64,000 nt of DNA from Nocardioides sp. YR527 (GCF_900101045.1 NZ_FNFN01000006.1:310001-374000), one strand, 5' to 3'; positions 24,491 through 34,058 are shown, counted from the stretch's first letter. Translations and numbers: made by a program. Notes: a model not told the origin generated them from the sequence alone.

Positions 24491-25519
24491 TCAGTCCTCG
24501 GAGCGGCGATCCCGCCACCTGTCCAGAGGTGCGGCCAGTGCGGTGGCCAGCTTCCACCGCTTCGACCCGCGCAGATCATCGATCTCCGCGCGTTGGCCGG
24601 CGAGCTGCTTGCGCTGGGACTCGAGCCGTCGTCGTTGGTCCGCGGTGACCTCGCGGAGCCTGGCGACCTCCTCGCGCAGCTCGAGGCCCTGCTCGACCCA
24701 GTCCGGGAGGGCGGGCACCGCGGGGAGTTCGGGGGAGAGGCCGCGGCGCAGGACGACGTAGAACTCGATGTCGTTCGCGGGTACGGGCAGGAGGGACTCG
24801 ACCGACCAGCCGGTCAGCCCCAGGCGGCGCAGCTCGGCGATGATCTCGGGGAACGAGCGGTCGGTGTAGGTCCACACGTGGCAGTCGACGTACTCGCCCC
24901 GGCGGGCCCGCTCGAGCTGGCTCCGGGTGTAGCCGAGGTCGTGGATACAGGTCTCGGCCTCGCTCGGCCCGCGGTGGTGGAGACGCTTGGCGTCGGTGTT
25001 GACCGCACACCGGTGGTGGTCGTAGACCGCACGCACCGACGGGGTCGTGTCGCCTGCCTCGTACGCCTGCAGGATCTGACCCATCGTCGTGGGCGGGCGG
25101 TGGGCGTCGAAGGTGTAGCGCCGGTCGGGGACGACCAGGACGAGGGCTCCGTCGGGTGCGGTGACGGCCTCGACCTGTGCCAGCCATCCGATCAGGTCGG
25201 GGACGTGCTCGACGACGTGGCTGGCCAGCGCCCAGTCGTAGGGGGCGCCATCCTTGGCCGCCTCCTCGAGCGTACGCATCCGGGTGCCGTCCCACATCGG
25301 ATAGTCGATCTCGGGGATGGTGTCGTGGTTCACCTGGGGATGCTCGGCGTAGGACTCGTAGAGCCGGTCGCGGTCGTAGAGGTCCAGATAGGAGACCTCC
25401 GCGGCATCTCGGGGGACGAGCGGTTGGTGCAGGGGTCCGATCTCCAGGCCGCGGCCGGCGGAGAAGTCGAAGATCTCGTTGACGCGTTCGGCGCGTGGGG
25501 TCGGGGTCGGGATCGACAT
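24491..25519 (-). CDS. Class I SAM methyltransferase with C-terminal coiled coil
   Basis: A 342-residue protein. GRGLEIGPLHQPLVPR is the SAM-binding motif I, followed by a DWALASHVVEHVPD segment and APDGALVLVVPDRRYTFD, all typical of the methyltransferase-11/23 group. The last 75 residues form a coiled coil rich in E, R and Q and end in RGSKRWKLATALAAPLDRW, a C-terminal motif often seen in glycan-cluster enzymes. The substrate is probably a sugar or lipid-linked glycan, which is inference. ATG 25519 is chosen because AAGGA lies seven bases upstream. It is placed between rpmB and fakA, breaking their usual adjacency. Confidence 0.82.
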   Translation of the reverse strand: MSIPTPTPRAERVNEIFDFSAGRGLEIGPLHQPLVPRDAAEVSYLDLYDRDRLYESYAEHPQVNHDTIPEIDYPMWDGTRMRTLEEAAKDGAPYDWALASHVVEHVPDLIGWLAQVEAVTAPDGALVLVVPDRRYTFDAHRPPTTMGQILQAYEAGDTTPSVRAVYDHHRCAVNTDAKRLHHRGPSEAETCIHDLGYTRSQLERARRGEYVDCHVWTYTDRSFPEIIAELRRLGLTGWSVESLLPVPANDIEFYVVLRRGLSPELPAVPALPDWVEQGLELREEVARLREVTADQRRRLESQRKQLAGQRAEIDDLRGSKRWKLATALAAPLDRWRDRRSED

Positions 25520-25754
25520 CCGGGATTCCTTCGGCGTTGGGGTCACCTCCACACTAGGGATGATCGTCACCGAGGTGGGGCGTAACTCGGCAGAAGGTGT
25601 TACTCGCTCGTGTCTTTCCTGCGGCCTCGGATTTGTTCACCCGTCGTTTACCCCGTACCCGGGCACCGCCTACCCTGGGTGCCGCGATACCGGGCAGTGT
25701 GTCCGGCGTCACGGTGTCTGGCTACATTCAGGTGTCGAGGAGTAGGAGGGCAGC

Positions 25755-27398
25755 GTGGCCGAGGTCAAGCTCGATCTGTTCCGCCGGTTCGGCGACCTGG
25801 CGACCGACGCGCTCGCGTCGCATCGCGAGGAGATCGACGCGCTCAACGTCTTCCCGGTGCCCGACAGCGACACCGGCACCAACCTCTATCTCACGATCGC
25901 CGCGGCCCGTGACCGGTTGCGCGAGTTCACCGGTCCCGACTGGCGCGAGGGACTGCGCGCCTTCTCCCGCGGCGCGCTGCTGGGCGCGCGCGGCAACTCG
26001 GGCGTGATCCTGGCCGAGATGATCGGCGCCCTGCTGCGTCGCCTGGTCCAGGCCACCGAGGACGAGCGCACCGCGGTGGTCTTCGCCGACGCGCTGCGCA
26101 AGGCCGGGAACGCCGCGTACGCCGCGGTGGGGGAGCCCCAGGAGGGCACCATGCTGAGCGTGCTCCGGGCTGCCGCGGACGCGGCCGAGGCATGCGTCGA
26201 GATCGACGAGACCGCCCGGACCCGCGACGTGATGTCGGTCGCCGCCAGCGCGGCCCGCGCCGCCCTTGCCCGCACGCAGGAGCAGCTGCCGGCGCTGGCC
26301 GCCGCCGGTGTGGTCGACGCCGGTGGCCGCGGGATCTGTGTGCTGCTCGACGCCTTCGAGACCGCCCTGACCGGACGCCGTCCGAGCCCGCAGGTGCCGA
26401 TGGCGAGCACCCCGCACATCCCGATCCCGATCCAGACCGGCATGGGCGCGGGCGACGGTCACGCGCTGGAGCCCGGCGGCCCGTCGTACGAGGTGATGTA
26501 CCTGCTCGACGCCGAGGATGCCGCGATCCCCGACCTCCGCAAGCGGCTCCAGCCGCTGGGCGACTCGCTGGTCGTCGTCGGAGGCGAGGGCATCTGGAAC
26601 GTGCACGTCCACGTCGACGACGTCGGCGCCGCGATCGAGGCCGGGATCAACGCCGGGCGGCCCCACCGGATCCATGTGACCCACTTCGCCGAGCAGATCG
26701 CCGGCCAGGCCCATCGCCACGCCACCCGCGGTGGCCGTGCGGTGATCGCGTTCGCCGCCGGGCCGGGTCTGGCCGAGCTCTTCCGCGGCGCCGGCGCGAT
26801 CGTGATCGAGGGCGGCCCGCATCGGCGCCCGACGACCTCCGAGCTGCTCGAGGCGATCACCGCCTCCGGTGCCGACGAGGTGATCGTGCTCCCCAACGAC
26901 GCCCCGACCCGGCAGTCGGCCGAGGCCGCCGCCCGCACCGCCGAGGACGACCTCGACATCAACGTCGCGGTGATCTCGACCCGCAGCCAGGTGCAGGGAC
27001 TGGCGGCGATCGCGGTCCACGAGCCCGGCCGGAAGTTCGACAAGGACGTGCTCGAGATGACCGCCACCGCGCGACACGCGCGGCACGGTGCGGTCACCAT
27101 CTCGAACACCCGAGCGATTACGATGGCTGGGCCGTGTATGCCGGGCGACGCGCTCGGGGTGCTCGACGGAGACTTCGTCAAGGTCGGCCAGGACCTGGAG
27201 ACGTGCGCGACCTACGTGCTCGCCCGGCTCATCGGTGGTGGCGGCGAGCTGGTCACGCTGGTCTCCGGCCTCGAGGACCCCACCGGCGAGCTCGCCGGGG
27301 CCGTCGCGGCGTGGCTGGCTGCCAACCATCCGGCCGTTGATGTGATGGTGTACGACGGAGGCCAGGAGCGCTACCCCCTCCTGATGTCGGTGGAGTAG
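25755..27398 (+). CDS. fakA: DAK2/DegV-type kinase, FakA-like
   Basis: A 547-residue protein of the YloV/FakA family. The N-terminal DhaL-like kinase domain includes NVFPVPDSDTGTNLYLT and LLGARGNSGVI for ATP and metal binding; the central and C-terminal domains include GEGIWNVHVHVDD and VIVLPNDAP. In Firmicutes FakA phosphorylates fatty acids bound to FakB; in actinobacteria the role is less studied. The start is GTG 25755. recG follows 13 bases downstream, and this fakA-recG pair is conserved in Mycobacterium. Confidence 0.88.
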   Translation: MAEVKLDLFRRFGDLATDALASHREEIDALNVFPVPDSDTGTNLYLTIAAARDRLREFTGPDWREGLRAFSRGALLGARGNSGVILAEMIGALLRRLVQATEDERTAVVFADALRKAGNAAYAAVGEPQEGTMLSVLRAAADAAEACVEIDETARTRDVMSVAASAARAALARTQEQLPALAAAGVVDAGGRGICVLLDAFETALTGRRPSPQVPMASTPHIPIPIQTGMGAGDGHALEPGGPSYEVMYLLDAEDAAIPDLRKRLQPLGDSLVVVGGEGIWNVHVHVDDVGAAIEAGINAGRPHRIHVTHFAEQIAGQAHRHATRGGRAVIAFAAGPGLAELFRGAGAIVIEGGPHRRPTTSELLEAITASGADEVIVLPNDAPTRQSAEAAARTAEDDLDINVAVISTRSQVQGLAAIAVHEPGRKFDKDVLEMTATARHARHGAVTISNTRAITMAGPCMPGDALGVLDGDFVKVGQDLETCATYVLARLIGGGGELVTLVSGLEDPTGELAGAVAAWLAANHPAVDVMVYDGGQERYPLLMSVE

Positions 27399-27411
27399 AG
27401 GAGAAGAGACG

Positions 27412-29676
27412 GTGCCGATCACCCTCGAGTCGCCGATCGAGGCCGTGCTGGGCAACAGCAAGCACGCCACGAAGTTCACCAAGGGTCTCGGGCTGCGCAC
27501 CGTCGGCGACCTGCTCTACCACTTCCCGCGGCGCTACCTGCGCACCGCCGACCTCGGTCAGACCCCGCAGCTGCACGAGGGCGAGATGCTCACGGTGCTC
27601 GGCGAGGTGGTCCGTAGCGTCGTGCGACAGCACACCGACCGCCGCACCGGCCGGCCCGCCTTCCGCGTCGAGACCCAGCTCCGCGCGGGTGATGCCGACC
27701 TGCAGCTCACCTTCTTCTCCAAGTCCCAGCGGATCGCCGAGTGGCGCCGCGGCGTGCTCGCCCCGGGTGTGCGCGGCGTCTTCGTCGGCAAGGCTGGATC
27801 GTTCCGCGGCGAGTGGCAGCTGGCCAACCCGCAGATGGTCGTCTTCGGTGACCCGTCCGACTCCGAGAACGCCGCCGAGGCGGCCGACAACCAGATGGCG
27901 GTCGAGGAGCTGACCGAGCTCTTCCCGATCTACCCGCTCACCGCCGGGCTCCAGCACTGGGACGTGATGCGCGCGGTGCGGTTCGCCCGGCAGGTCGTCG
28001 AGGAGGTCACCGACGTGCTCCCCGAGCAGCTCCGGGAGACGTACGCCGTCCCGGGGCTGCGCGACGCCTTGGACCTGATCCACGCGCCTCATGAGCTCAA
28101 GGACGTCCAGCGCGCCCAGCGCCGCTTCCGGTTCGAGGAGGCGCTCGGCCTGCAGCTGGTGCTGGGGCGACGGCGACGGGCGCTCCAGGCGCTGGGCACC
28201 ACGGCCCGCACCGGCGGTGTCCACCACCTGCTCGGGGCCTTTGACGAGCGGCTGCCGTTCAACCTGACCAAGGGACAGGCCGAGATCGGGGAGGAGCTCG
28301 AGGTGGCGCTGGCCCAGCCCCACCCGATGAACCGCCTGCTCCAGGGCGAGGTCGGCTCCGGCAAGACGCTGGTCGCGCTGCGCGCCATGCTCAAGGTCGT
28401 CGACTCCGGCGGCCAGGCCGCGCTGCTGGCGCCGACCGAGGTGCTCGCCCAGCAGCACTACCGCTCGATCACCGCGATGCTCGGCGACCTCGCCGCCAGC
28501 GGCCTTGCCGGCGGGCTCTTCGCCGGCGACCAGGAGCAGACCCATGTCGAGCTCCTCACCGGATCGATGACCAAGACCCAGCGCAAGGGGCCGCTGAGCC
28601 GGATCGCCACCGGCGAGGCCGGGATCGTCGTCGGCACCCACGCCCTGCTCCAGGACCAGGTGATGTTCGACGACCTCGGCCTGGTCGTGGTCGACGAGCA
28701 GCATCGCTTCGGCGTCGAGCAGCGGGCCGCCCTGACCGACAAGGCCGGCACCCCACCGCACCTGCTGGTGATGACCGCGACGCCGATCCCGCGCACGGTC
28801 GCGATGACCGTCTTCGGCGACCTCGAGGTCTCCACGCTCACCGAGCTCCCGGCCGGACGGGCCGAGATCCAGACCAACCTGGTCTCGCTCGTGGACCATC
28901 CGGCGTGGATCGCCCGGGTGTGGGAACGCGTCAAGGAAGAGGTCGGATCAGGCCACCAGGTCTACGTCGTCGCCCCGCGGATCAGCGGCGACGAGTCCGA
29001 GCAGGGGGAGAGCGACCAGCGCGACTTCGACGCCGACGGCAACGAGGTCAAGGCCGCCCCGGCCCAGCTCTCCGCCGTCGACGAGGTCACCGAGGAGCTG
29101 ACCACCGGTCCGCTGAAGGGGCTGAGCGTCGCCAAGCTCCACGGCAAGCTCCCCGCCGAGGAGAAGGAGCGCACCATGAGCGCCTTCGCCGCGGGCGACG
29201 TCGACGTGCTGATCGCCACCACCGTGATCGAGGTCGGCGTGGACGTACCCAACGCCACCACCATGGTCATCCTCGACGCCGACCGCTTCGGGGTCTCCCA
29301 GCTCCACCAGCTGCGCGGCCGGGTCGGACGTGGCGGGCTGCACGGGCTGTGCCTGCTCGTCTCCCACGCCGAGGCCGGCACCCCGGCCAGGACCCGCCTC
29401 GACGCGGTCGCCCAGACCACCGACGGGTTCGCGCTGTCCCGGGTCGACCTCGACCAGCGCCGCGAGGGAGACGTGCTCGGCGCCTCCCAGTCCGGCCGGC
29501 GATCGAGCCTGGAGAGCCTTCGTGTGCTGCGCGACGAGGAGACGATCCTGGAGGCGCGCGAGGCGGCCGAGGCACTGCTCGAGGACGACCCGGATCTCGC
29601 GACCGCACCGCTCCTGGCCGAGCGGGTCACCGAGATCGAGGAGTCCGCTTCCGCCGACTACTTGGAAAAGTCCTAA
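27412..29676 (+). CDS. recG: ATP-dependent DNA helicase RecG
   Basis: A 754-residue helicase that remodels stalled forks and branched recombination intermediates. An N-terminal wedge (OB-fold) domain is followed by Walker A GEVGSGKT near residue 314, the DEQH box VVDEQHRFG near 427, TATPIPRT, and the C-terminal helicase block HQLRGRVGRGG with the RecG signature further on. GTG at 27412 starts the gene 13 bases after fakA. rsmD follows within ten bases, so fakA, recG, rsmD and coaD probably form one operon. Confidence 0.97.
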   Translation: MPITLESPIEAVLGNSKHATKFTKGLGLRTVGDLLYHFPRRYLRTADLGQTPQLHEGEMLTVLGEVVRSVVRQHTDRRTGRPAFRVETQLRAGDADLQLTFFSKSQRIAEWRRGVLAPGVRGVFVGKAGSFRGEWQLANPQMVVFGDPSDSENAAEAADNQMAVEELTELFPIYPLTAGLQHWDVMRAVRFARQVVEEVTDVLPEQLRETYAVPGLRDALDLIHAPHELKDVQRAQRRFRFEEALGLQLVLGRRRRALQALGTTARTGGVHHLLGAFDERLPFNLTKGQAEIGEELEVALAQPHPMNRLLQGEVGSGKTLVALRAMLKVVDSGGQAALLAPTEVLAQQHYRSITAMLGDLAASGLAGGLFAGDQEQTHVELLTGSMTKTQRKGPLSRIATGEAGIVVGTHALLQDQVMFDDLGLVVVDEQHRFGVEQRAALTDKAGTPPHLLVMTATPIPRTVAMTVFGDLEVSTLTELPAGRAEIQTNLVSLVDHPAWIARVWERVKEEVGSGHQVYVVAPRISGDESEQGESDQRDFDADGNEVKAAPAQLSAVDEVTEELTTGPLKGLSVAKLHGKLPAEEKERTMSAFAAGDVDVLIATTVIEVGVDVPNATTMVILDADRFGVSQLHQLRGRVGRGGLHGLCLLVSHAEAGTPARTRLDAVAQTTDGFALSRVDLDQRREGDVLGASQSGRRSSLESLRVLRDEETILEAREAAEALLEDDPDLATAPLLAERVTEIEESASADYLEKS

Positions 29677-29685
29677 GGTATCCCA

Positions 29686-30249
29686 ATGACTCGGATCATC
29701 GGTGGCGTCGCAGGAGGGCGACGCCTACTCGCTCCCAAGGGGGTGCGGACCCGTCCCACCACCGATCGGGTCCGCGAGGCGCTCTTCTCGGCGATCGAGT
29801 CCTCCTACGGCTCCCTGGCCGGGCTGCGCTTCCTCGACCTCTACGCCGGCACCGGCGCGGTCGGGCTGGAGGCATGGTCCCGCGGCGCCGGGGTGGTGAC
29901 CCTGGTCGAGTCGGACCGGCGTACGGCAGGGGTGATCCGTTCCAACGCGAAGGAGCTCGGCTTCCCGCGGGCCAACGTGGTCGCCGCCACCGTGGCCAGC
30001 ACCCTGGTGACGCCGCCGCCGGCTCCCTACGACATGGCCTTCCTCGACCCGCCCTACCCGCTCTCCGACGACGCCGTCTCCGAGGACATCGCGCTGCTGG
30101 TGAAGCACGGCTGGCTGGTTCCGGGCGCCCTGATCGTCGTCGAGCGGTCCGCGCGCAGCCCCGAGCCGGTCTGGCCCGACGGGTTCACCGACCAGAAGTC
30201 GAAGAAGTACGGCGAGACCACGCTCTGGTACGCCCACGCGCCGGAATGA
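29686..30249 (+). CDS. rsmD: 16S rRNA (guanine(966)-N2)-methyltransferase
   Basis: A 187-residue methyltransferase that modifies m2G966 of 16S rRNA. IIGGVAGGRRLLAPKG and RPTTDRVREALFS at the N-terminus, FLDLYAGTGAVGLEAWSRGA for SAM binding and the catalytic FLDPPYPL match the family. It starts nine bases after the recG stop and precedes coaD, an arrangement conserved across actinobacteria. Confidence 0.95.
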   Translation: MTRIIGGVAGGRRLLAPKGVRTRPTTDRVREALFSAIESSYGSLAGLRFLDLYAGTGAVGLEAWSRGAGVVTLVESDRRTAGVIRSNAKELGFPRANVVAATVASTLVTPPPAPYDMAFLDPPYPLSDDAVSEDIALLVKHGWLVPGALIVVERSARSPEPVWPDGFTDQKSKKYGETTLWYAHAPE

Positions 30250-30292
30250 ACCAAAGCCGACTGATCGACACCGATCGAAGGAGACAGAGACA

Positions 30293-30784
30293 ATGACGCG
30301 TCGTGCGGTGTGCCCGGGTTCGTTCGACCCGCCCACGTTCGGCCATCTCGACATCTTCACCCGCGCCTCGGCGATGTTCGACGAGGTCGTCGTCGCCGTC
30401 GGGGTCAACCCGTCGAAGTCGAAGCGCCTGTTCACGGCCGAGGAGCGGATGGAGATGATCACCGAGATGACCGCTGCGCTGGGCAACGTAAGGGTCCAGG
30501 GGTTCACCGGTCTGGTCACCGACTTCTGTGTCGAGATCGACGCCCCGGCGATCGTGAAGGGGCTGCGCGGGGCGCCCGACCTGGAGTACGAGGCGCCGAT
30601 GGCGCAGATGAACGCCCACATGAGCGGCGTCGAGACCGTCTTCCTGCTCAACGACCCACGCTGGGCCGCGGTCTCCTCCTCGCTGATCAAGGAGATGGCC
30701 CATTTCGGTGGGGATGTGTCGGCTTTCCTGCCGCCGGATGTTCTCGCACGACTCACCAAGCGTTTGGCAGAACGTTCCGAGTAG
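30293..30784 (+). CDS. coaD: Phosphopantetheine adenylyltransferase
   Basis: A 163-residue enzyme making dephospho-CoA from 4'-phosphopantetheine and ATP. The nucleotidyltransferase motif is CPGSFDPPTFGHLD with the TxGH variant, KGLRGAPDLEYE binds substrate, and AVSSSLIKEMA is the C-terminal signature. GAAGGAGA precedes ATG 30293. It closes the conserved operon; the genes after it belong to the first surface-glycan block. Confidence 0.97.
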   Translation: MTRRAVCPGSFDPPTFGHLDIFTRASAMFDEVVVAVGVNPSKSKRLFTAEERMEMITEMTAALGNVRVQGFTGLVTDFCVEIDAPAIVKGLRGAPDLEYEAPMAQMNAHMSGVETVFLLNDPRWAAVSSSLIKEMAHFGGDVSAFLPPDVLARLTKRLAERSE

Positions 30785-30843
30785 CGGGCACGGTTCGCCG
30801 GTATCGTTTCGAATGCTGCCCGCCATTCTTTCTCTGGAGATCA

Positions 30844-31572
30844 ATGTCCACCTCAGGTCGTTCCCCGCTTTCCTTGGCCAAGCAGTCCTATGCCGCCTCG
30901 CTCAAGGCAGTCGGTCGCGGGCTGACGAAGACGGGCCTCGCGAAGGAGACCGCGCCGCCGGTCGAGCAGCGCTGGCGTCACTGGGCCCACTCGCTCACCA
31001 AGGTCTACGACTCCCTGGCGATGGCGAAGCTCGACGTGCCGTGGTGGACCTACGACGCGATCACCGCCGTCGACGCCTGGCTGAGCCAGCGTGAGCGCCC
31101 GATCCGGGTCTATGAGTACGGCTCTGGCGCCTCCACCATCTGGCTCTCCCGCCGCGCCGACGAGATCCACTCCGTCGAGCACCACAAGGGCTTCGGCGAG
31201 ATGATGCAGGCCGAGCTCGCCGGCGAGGAGAAGATCTCGCTGCGGGTCATCGAGCCGGTGGCCTCCGAGAACCCGGTCGTCCCCTCGCAGAAGGAGGGCC
31301 ACGCGGGCCTCGACTTCGAGGCGTACGTCAACTCCATCGACGACGTCGACGGCGAGTTCGACCTCGTGGTCGTCGACGGGCGCGCCCGCGAGGCGTGCCT
31401 GGAGAAGGCCAAGGACCGGCTCGCTCCTGGCGGGATCATCGTCTTCGACAACAGCCGCCGCAAGCGCTACGTCGAGGCCATCGCCGCCTCGGGGATGAAG
31501 GAGACCATCCACGCCGGTCTCACCCCGACGCTGCCCTACCCGGAGCGCACCTCGGTCCTCACCAAAGGCTGA
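30844..31572 (+). CDS. Class I SAM-dependent methyltransferase-like protein
   Basis: A 242-residue protein. YEYGSGASTIWLSRRADEIH is the SAM-binding strand and loop, followed by HSVEHHKGF, a VVVDGRAREACLEKA segment and LAPGGIIVFDNS. This fold occurs in methyltransferases near glycan clusters, where it modifies sugars or their carriers; the substrate is unknown. It starts 59 bases after coaD and is the first gene of the block that interrupts the usual coaD-yceD neighbourhood. Confidence 0.78.
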   Translation: MSTSGRSPLSLAKQSYAASLKAVGRGLTKTGLAKETAPPVEQRWRHWAHSLTKVYDSLAMAKLDVPWWTYDAITAVDAWLSQRERPIRVYEYGSGASTIWLSRRADEIHSVEHHKGFGEMMQAELAGEEKISLRVIEPVASENPVVPSQKEGHAGLDFEAYVNSIDDVDGEFDLVVVDGRAREACLEKAKDRLAPGGIIVFDNSRRKRYVEAIAASGMKETIHAGLTPTLPYPERTSVLTKG

Positions 31573-31580
31573 TTCTCGTA

Positions 31581-31611
31581 GGTGACGGCGTGGAGTTTCC
31601 GCGCCGCCACC
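31581..31611 (+). terminator. Weak hairpin after the methyltransferase
   Basis: GGTGACGGCG (31581-31590) pairs with CGCCGCCACC (31602-31611) with one mismatch around an 11-base loop. It has no T run, so termination would be partial. Confidence 0.35.
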
Positions 31612-31633
31612 TGCTCGCCCTAGGGTCCTCCTC

Positions 31634-33349
31634 ATGGCGACATCGGGGGAGCAGGCCGAACGTGTGGGGACCGTGCGCTGGGCGACCTTCGCCGGGGTCT
31701 GTGTGCTGGCGCTGGTCTGGTCCGCCTACTCGGTCGGCGCCCAGAACGGCACGTTCCTGACCCAGGACTTCGGTGCTCAGTACCACCTGGCGAAGATGAC
31801 CGCCCACGGCGCGATCCCGCTGGTCGACTTCGAGCACGGCTGGAACGCAGGCTCGTTCTGGGTCTCCGCCGTCCTCTACTGGATCGCCTCCGGGTCCCCG
31901 ACGATCTGGTACTTCCTCTGGGGCCGCCTGCTCGGCGCCGGCCTCGGCGCGGTCCTCGCCGCCGCCATCGGCCTCCGTCTCCGGCTGCACCCGGCGGTGA
32001 TGATCGCGCTGGCGCTCGGGGTGCTCCTGCTGGCCACCCCGCTGCACATCAAGTACACGATCTGCCTGCTGTGGGTCTTCGTCCTTCTCCCGGTGGGGCC
32101 GCTCGAGTCACGCCCGCGCCTGGCCGCGGCTGCGCGGGTGCTCCTCCCGGCTCTCGTCTTCTGGCAGTACGTCGAGCTGGCCGTGCTCCTCACCGGCGCC
32201 TCGGGGCTCTTCGAGCTGTTCGCGCGGCGCGCGGTGCCCTGGCGCACCCGGATCCTCAACTGCGTTCAGCTGGCCGGTGGATTCGTGCTCGGGCTGGTCG
32301 TCCAGGCCATGGCGTACCGGGTCTTGTGGGGGCTCTCCTTCGCCGACTTCAACCGCCAGGTGATCCTCGGGCAGACCGAGACCCACGAGGGTTCGCAGTA
32401 CGCCGTGTGGAACTTCTTCGACCTGCCGACCGAGTCCGGTCGCTTCTTCATCCTGGCGCTCTACCCGTTCGCGCTGCTGATCCCGTTCGTGCCGCTGGTG
32501 TGGCAGCGGGTCTCGGACTCCACCCGGCTGGTCGCGCTGGCCGGGCTGGTCCTCGTCGTCGTCCCGATCCGGCGCGTCGACAACCCCCACACCACCACCG
32601 TCTCCGCCCTCGTCCTCCTCGCCCTGGTCCTGGCGGTGGCTGAGCTCTACGAGCGCCGTACGTCCCTCGAGGCCGGGGTGCGTGCGCCGGCGATCGCGCT
32701 ACCTCTTGCTGCGGCCGGCGCCGCCTGGGCGGCCGCCACCCTCTGGATCGGCTTCGGCCTGCAGAGCATGGCCGGCGCCGTACTGCTCGTGGCCCTGGCG
32801 GTCGCGGGTGCGGTCCTCGGATCGACGTTCCTGCGTGGTGCTGTTGCGGCTGTCTCCGCCGGTGCGCTGGTCGTGTTGGGCGGCGTACCTGCTCTTGCCG
32901 CCGTCGACCACCTCGGCGACATGCGCCGCGACGCGAAGTCCTTCGCAGTCAGCGATTCGATCGTCCGCTGGGCGGGCCCGGAGTACGAGCGCTGCAGCGG
33001 CGGCACCCGCGAGGCGCTGGTGATGCCCAACTATCTGGAGCTCTACGACACCCTCGAGATCACCAACCCGACGCCCTACTACCTGTTCCACTACGACTTC
33101 GCGCAGTACGAGGACGTGCTGGTGCCTCAGCTCGAGGACGGGTCGATCCCGGTCATCATCGAGACCATGCCGCTGCACACGCCGCAGCCGTGGCTCACCG
33201 ATGCGATCCGTGCGAACTATGTGCCGTGCTCGGTCGTGAGGATCGAGAAGCAGGCGACGACTGTCACGATCTGGACTCACAAGTCTCGCGGGAGGGTTGA
33301 GCAGAGGGATCTGAGTGTTCGGGGTGGGGAGATCGTGGCGACGCGCTGA
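31634..33349 (+). CDS. Large integral membrane protein, paralogue A
   Basis: A 571-residue protein with about ten to twelve membrane helices, then a soluble C-terminal domain of about 160 residues. It shares, with the protein at 35606, the first loop IPLVDFEHGWNAGS, the middle loop DFNRQVILGQTE, VPIRR followed by an H-T-T-T-V-S-A-L string, and TPYYLFHYDF in the tail. An aspartate-rich first extracytoplasmic loop and polytopic layout recall GT-C glycosyltransferases, but I cannot assign a family. It probably acts on polyprenyl-linked sugars. It is followed by the fold-back repeat and a GT-C-like gene. Confidence 0.75.
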   Translation: MATSGEQAERVGTVRWATFAGVCVLALVWSAYSVGAQNGTFLTQDFGAQYHLAKMTAHGAIPLVDFEHGWNAGSFWVSAVLYWIASGSPTIWYFLWGRLLGAGLGAVLAAAIGLRLRLHPAVMIALALGVLLLATPLHIKYTICLLWVFVLLPVGPLESRPRLAAAARVLLPALVFWQYVELAVLLTGASGLFELFARRAVPWRTRILNCVQLAGGFVLGLVVQAMAYRVLWGLSFADFNRQVILGQTETHEGSQYAVWNFFDLPTESGRFFILALYPFALLIPFVPLVWQRVSDSTRLVALAGLVLVVVPIRRVDNPHTTTVSALVLLALVLAVAELYERRTSLEAGVRAPAIALPLAAAGAAWAAATLWIGFGLQSMAGAVLLVALAVAGAVLGSTFLRGAVAAVSAGALVVLGGVPALAAVDHLGDMRRDAKSFAVSDSIVRWAGPEYERCSGGTREALVMPNYLELYDTLEITNPTPYYLFHYDFAQYEDVLVPQLEDGSIPVIIETMPLHTPQPWLTDAIRANYVPCSVVRIEKQATTVTIWTHKSRGRVEQRDLSVRGGEIVATR

Positions 33350-33360
33350 GGGGTGCCGTG

Positions 33361-33923
33361 TTGTTGTGGTTGGGGTTTGCCGCCGACCCTTTCGGGGAGG
33401 GTGTTCTCGCCGTCGTCCGGAGTAAAGGACGGCCTTCGGCCGCCGGCTTCGCCGGTCGCCTGCGGCGATCCTTGACACCGGACGTCGCCGAGAATTTTGG
33501 CTGGCTATCGGGTCGGCGGCAGGGGTTTGGCGCAGCGGTATGGGTTGGGTAGGGGCTTGGGAGCTGGGGTGGGCCGATCGGCGGAAGGAACTTTCCTTCC
33601 GGTGAGGCGAACGAATTTTCGTTCGCCCTCAGAGGGAGCCTGGCCCGGGGTGGGGTTGGCTGGTGGAAGGAATTTTTCTTCCACCCGGAGACCCCATGTC
33701 TGTCCTAGGCGTGGAGCGGTCACCTGCCGTGGGTGCGTGTGTCGTGGCCACACCCGGGCCGCCGCCCCGATAGCCAGCCAAATCATTTCTCGACGTGGTC
33801 CGGTGTCAAGGACCGCGAAGCGGCCGGCGAAGCCGGCGGCCGCAGGCCGTCCTTTACTCCGGAGCAGGTCGAGAAGACCCTCGAAGAACGGGTCGGCGGC
33901 CCAACACCAGCCCCGTACAACAG
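33361..33923. repeat. Large fold-back inverted repeat in the 709-base gap
   Basis: The gap 33350-34058 has no convincing gene. The left arm 33361-33520 and the right arm 33761-33923 are imperfect inverted copies. Matching blocks include CCGCCGACCC, CCGGAGTAAAGGACGGCC, GGCCGCCGGCTTCGCCGG, CTTGACACCGGAC and TTTGGCTGGCTATCGGG. Each arm is about 160 bases and the spacer about 240. Within the spacer lie three compact hairpins. It could be a degenerate mobile element, a recombination scar linked to the tandem paralogues, or a structured RNA. The region after the right arm (33924-34058) is A- and C-rich without clear features. Confidence 0.8.
33582..33685. repeat. Three A/T-loop hairpins in the fold-back spacer
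   Basis: Three consecutive near-perfect dyads: 33582-33601 (CGGAAGGAA CT TTCCTTCCG), 33606-33627 (GGCGAACGAA TT TTCGTTCGCC) and 33662-33685 (GGTGGAAG, eight-base loop, CTTCCACC). All have a purine-rich left arm and A/T at the apex, in a region otherwise GC rich. They may be protein sites, terminators in series or loops of a structured RNA. Confidence 0.6.
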
Positions 33924-34058
33924 CCGAAAAACACAAGAACAACCCCTCGTACGCCCGAAGACCAGAGCCACCCCAAAAGACACGCACCAAGAGCAGGAGA
34001 TCACCAGAGAACCGACATAGGCTCACCAAAAGACTGCAAGCCCCACCCGAAGGTCCGA

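Noticed and set aside
33361..33923. Insertion sequence with terminal inverted repeats
   Set aside because: No transposase frame lies between the arms and I could not identify a target-site duplication, so I call it a fold-back repeat only.
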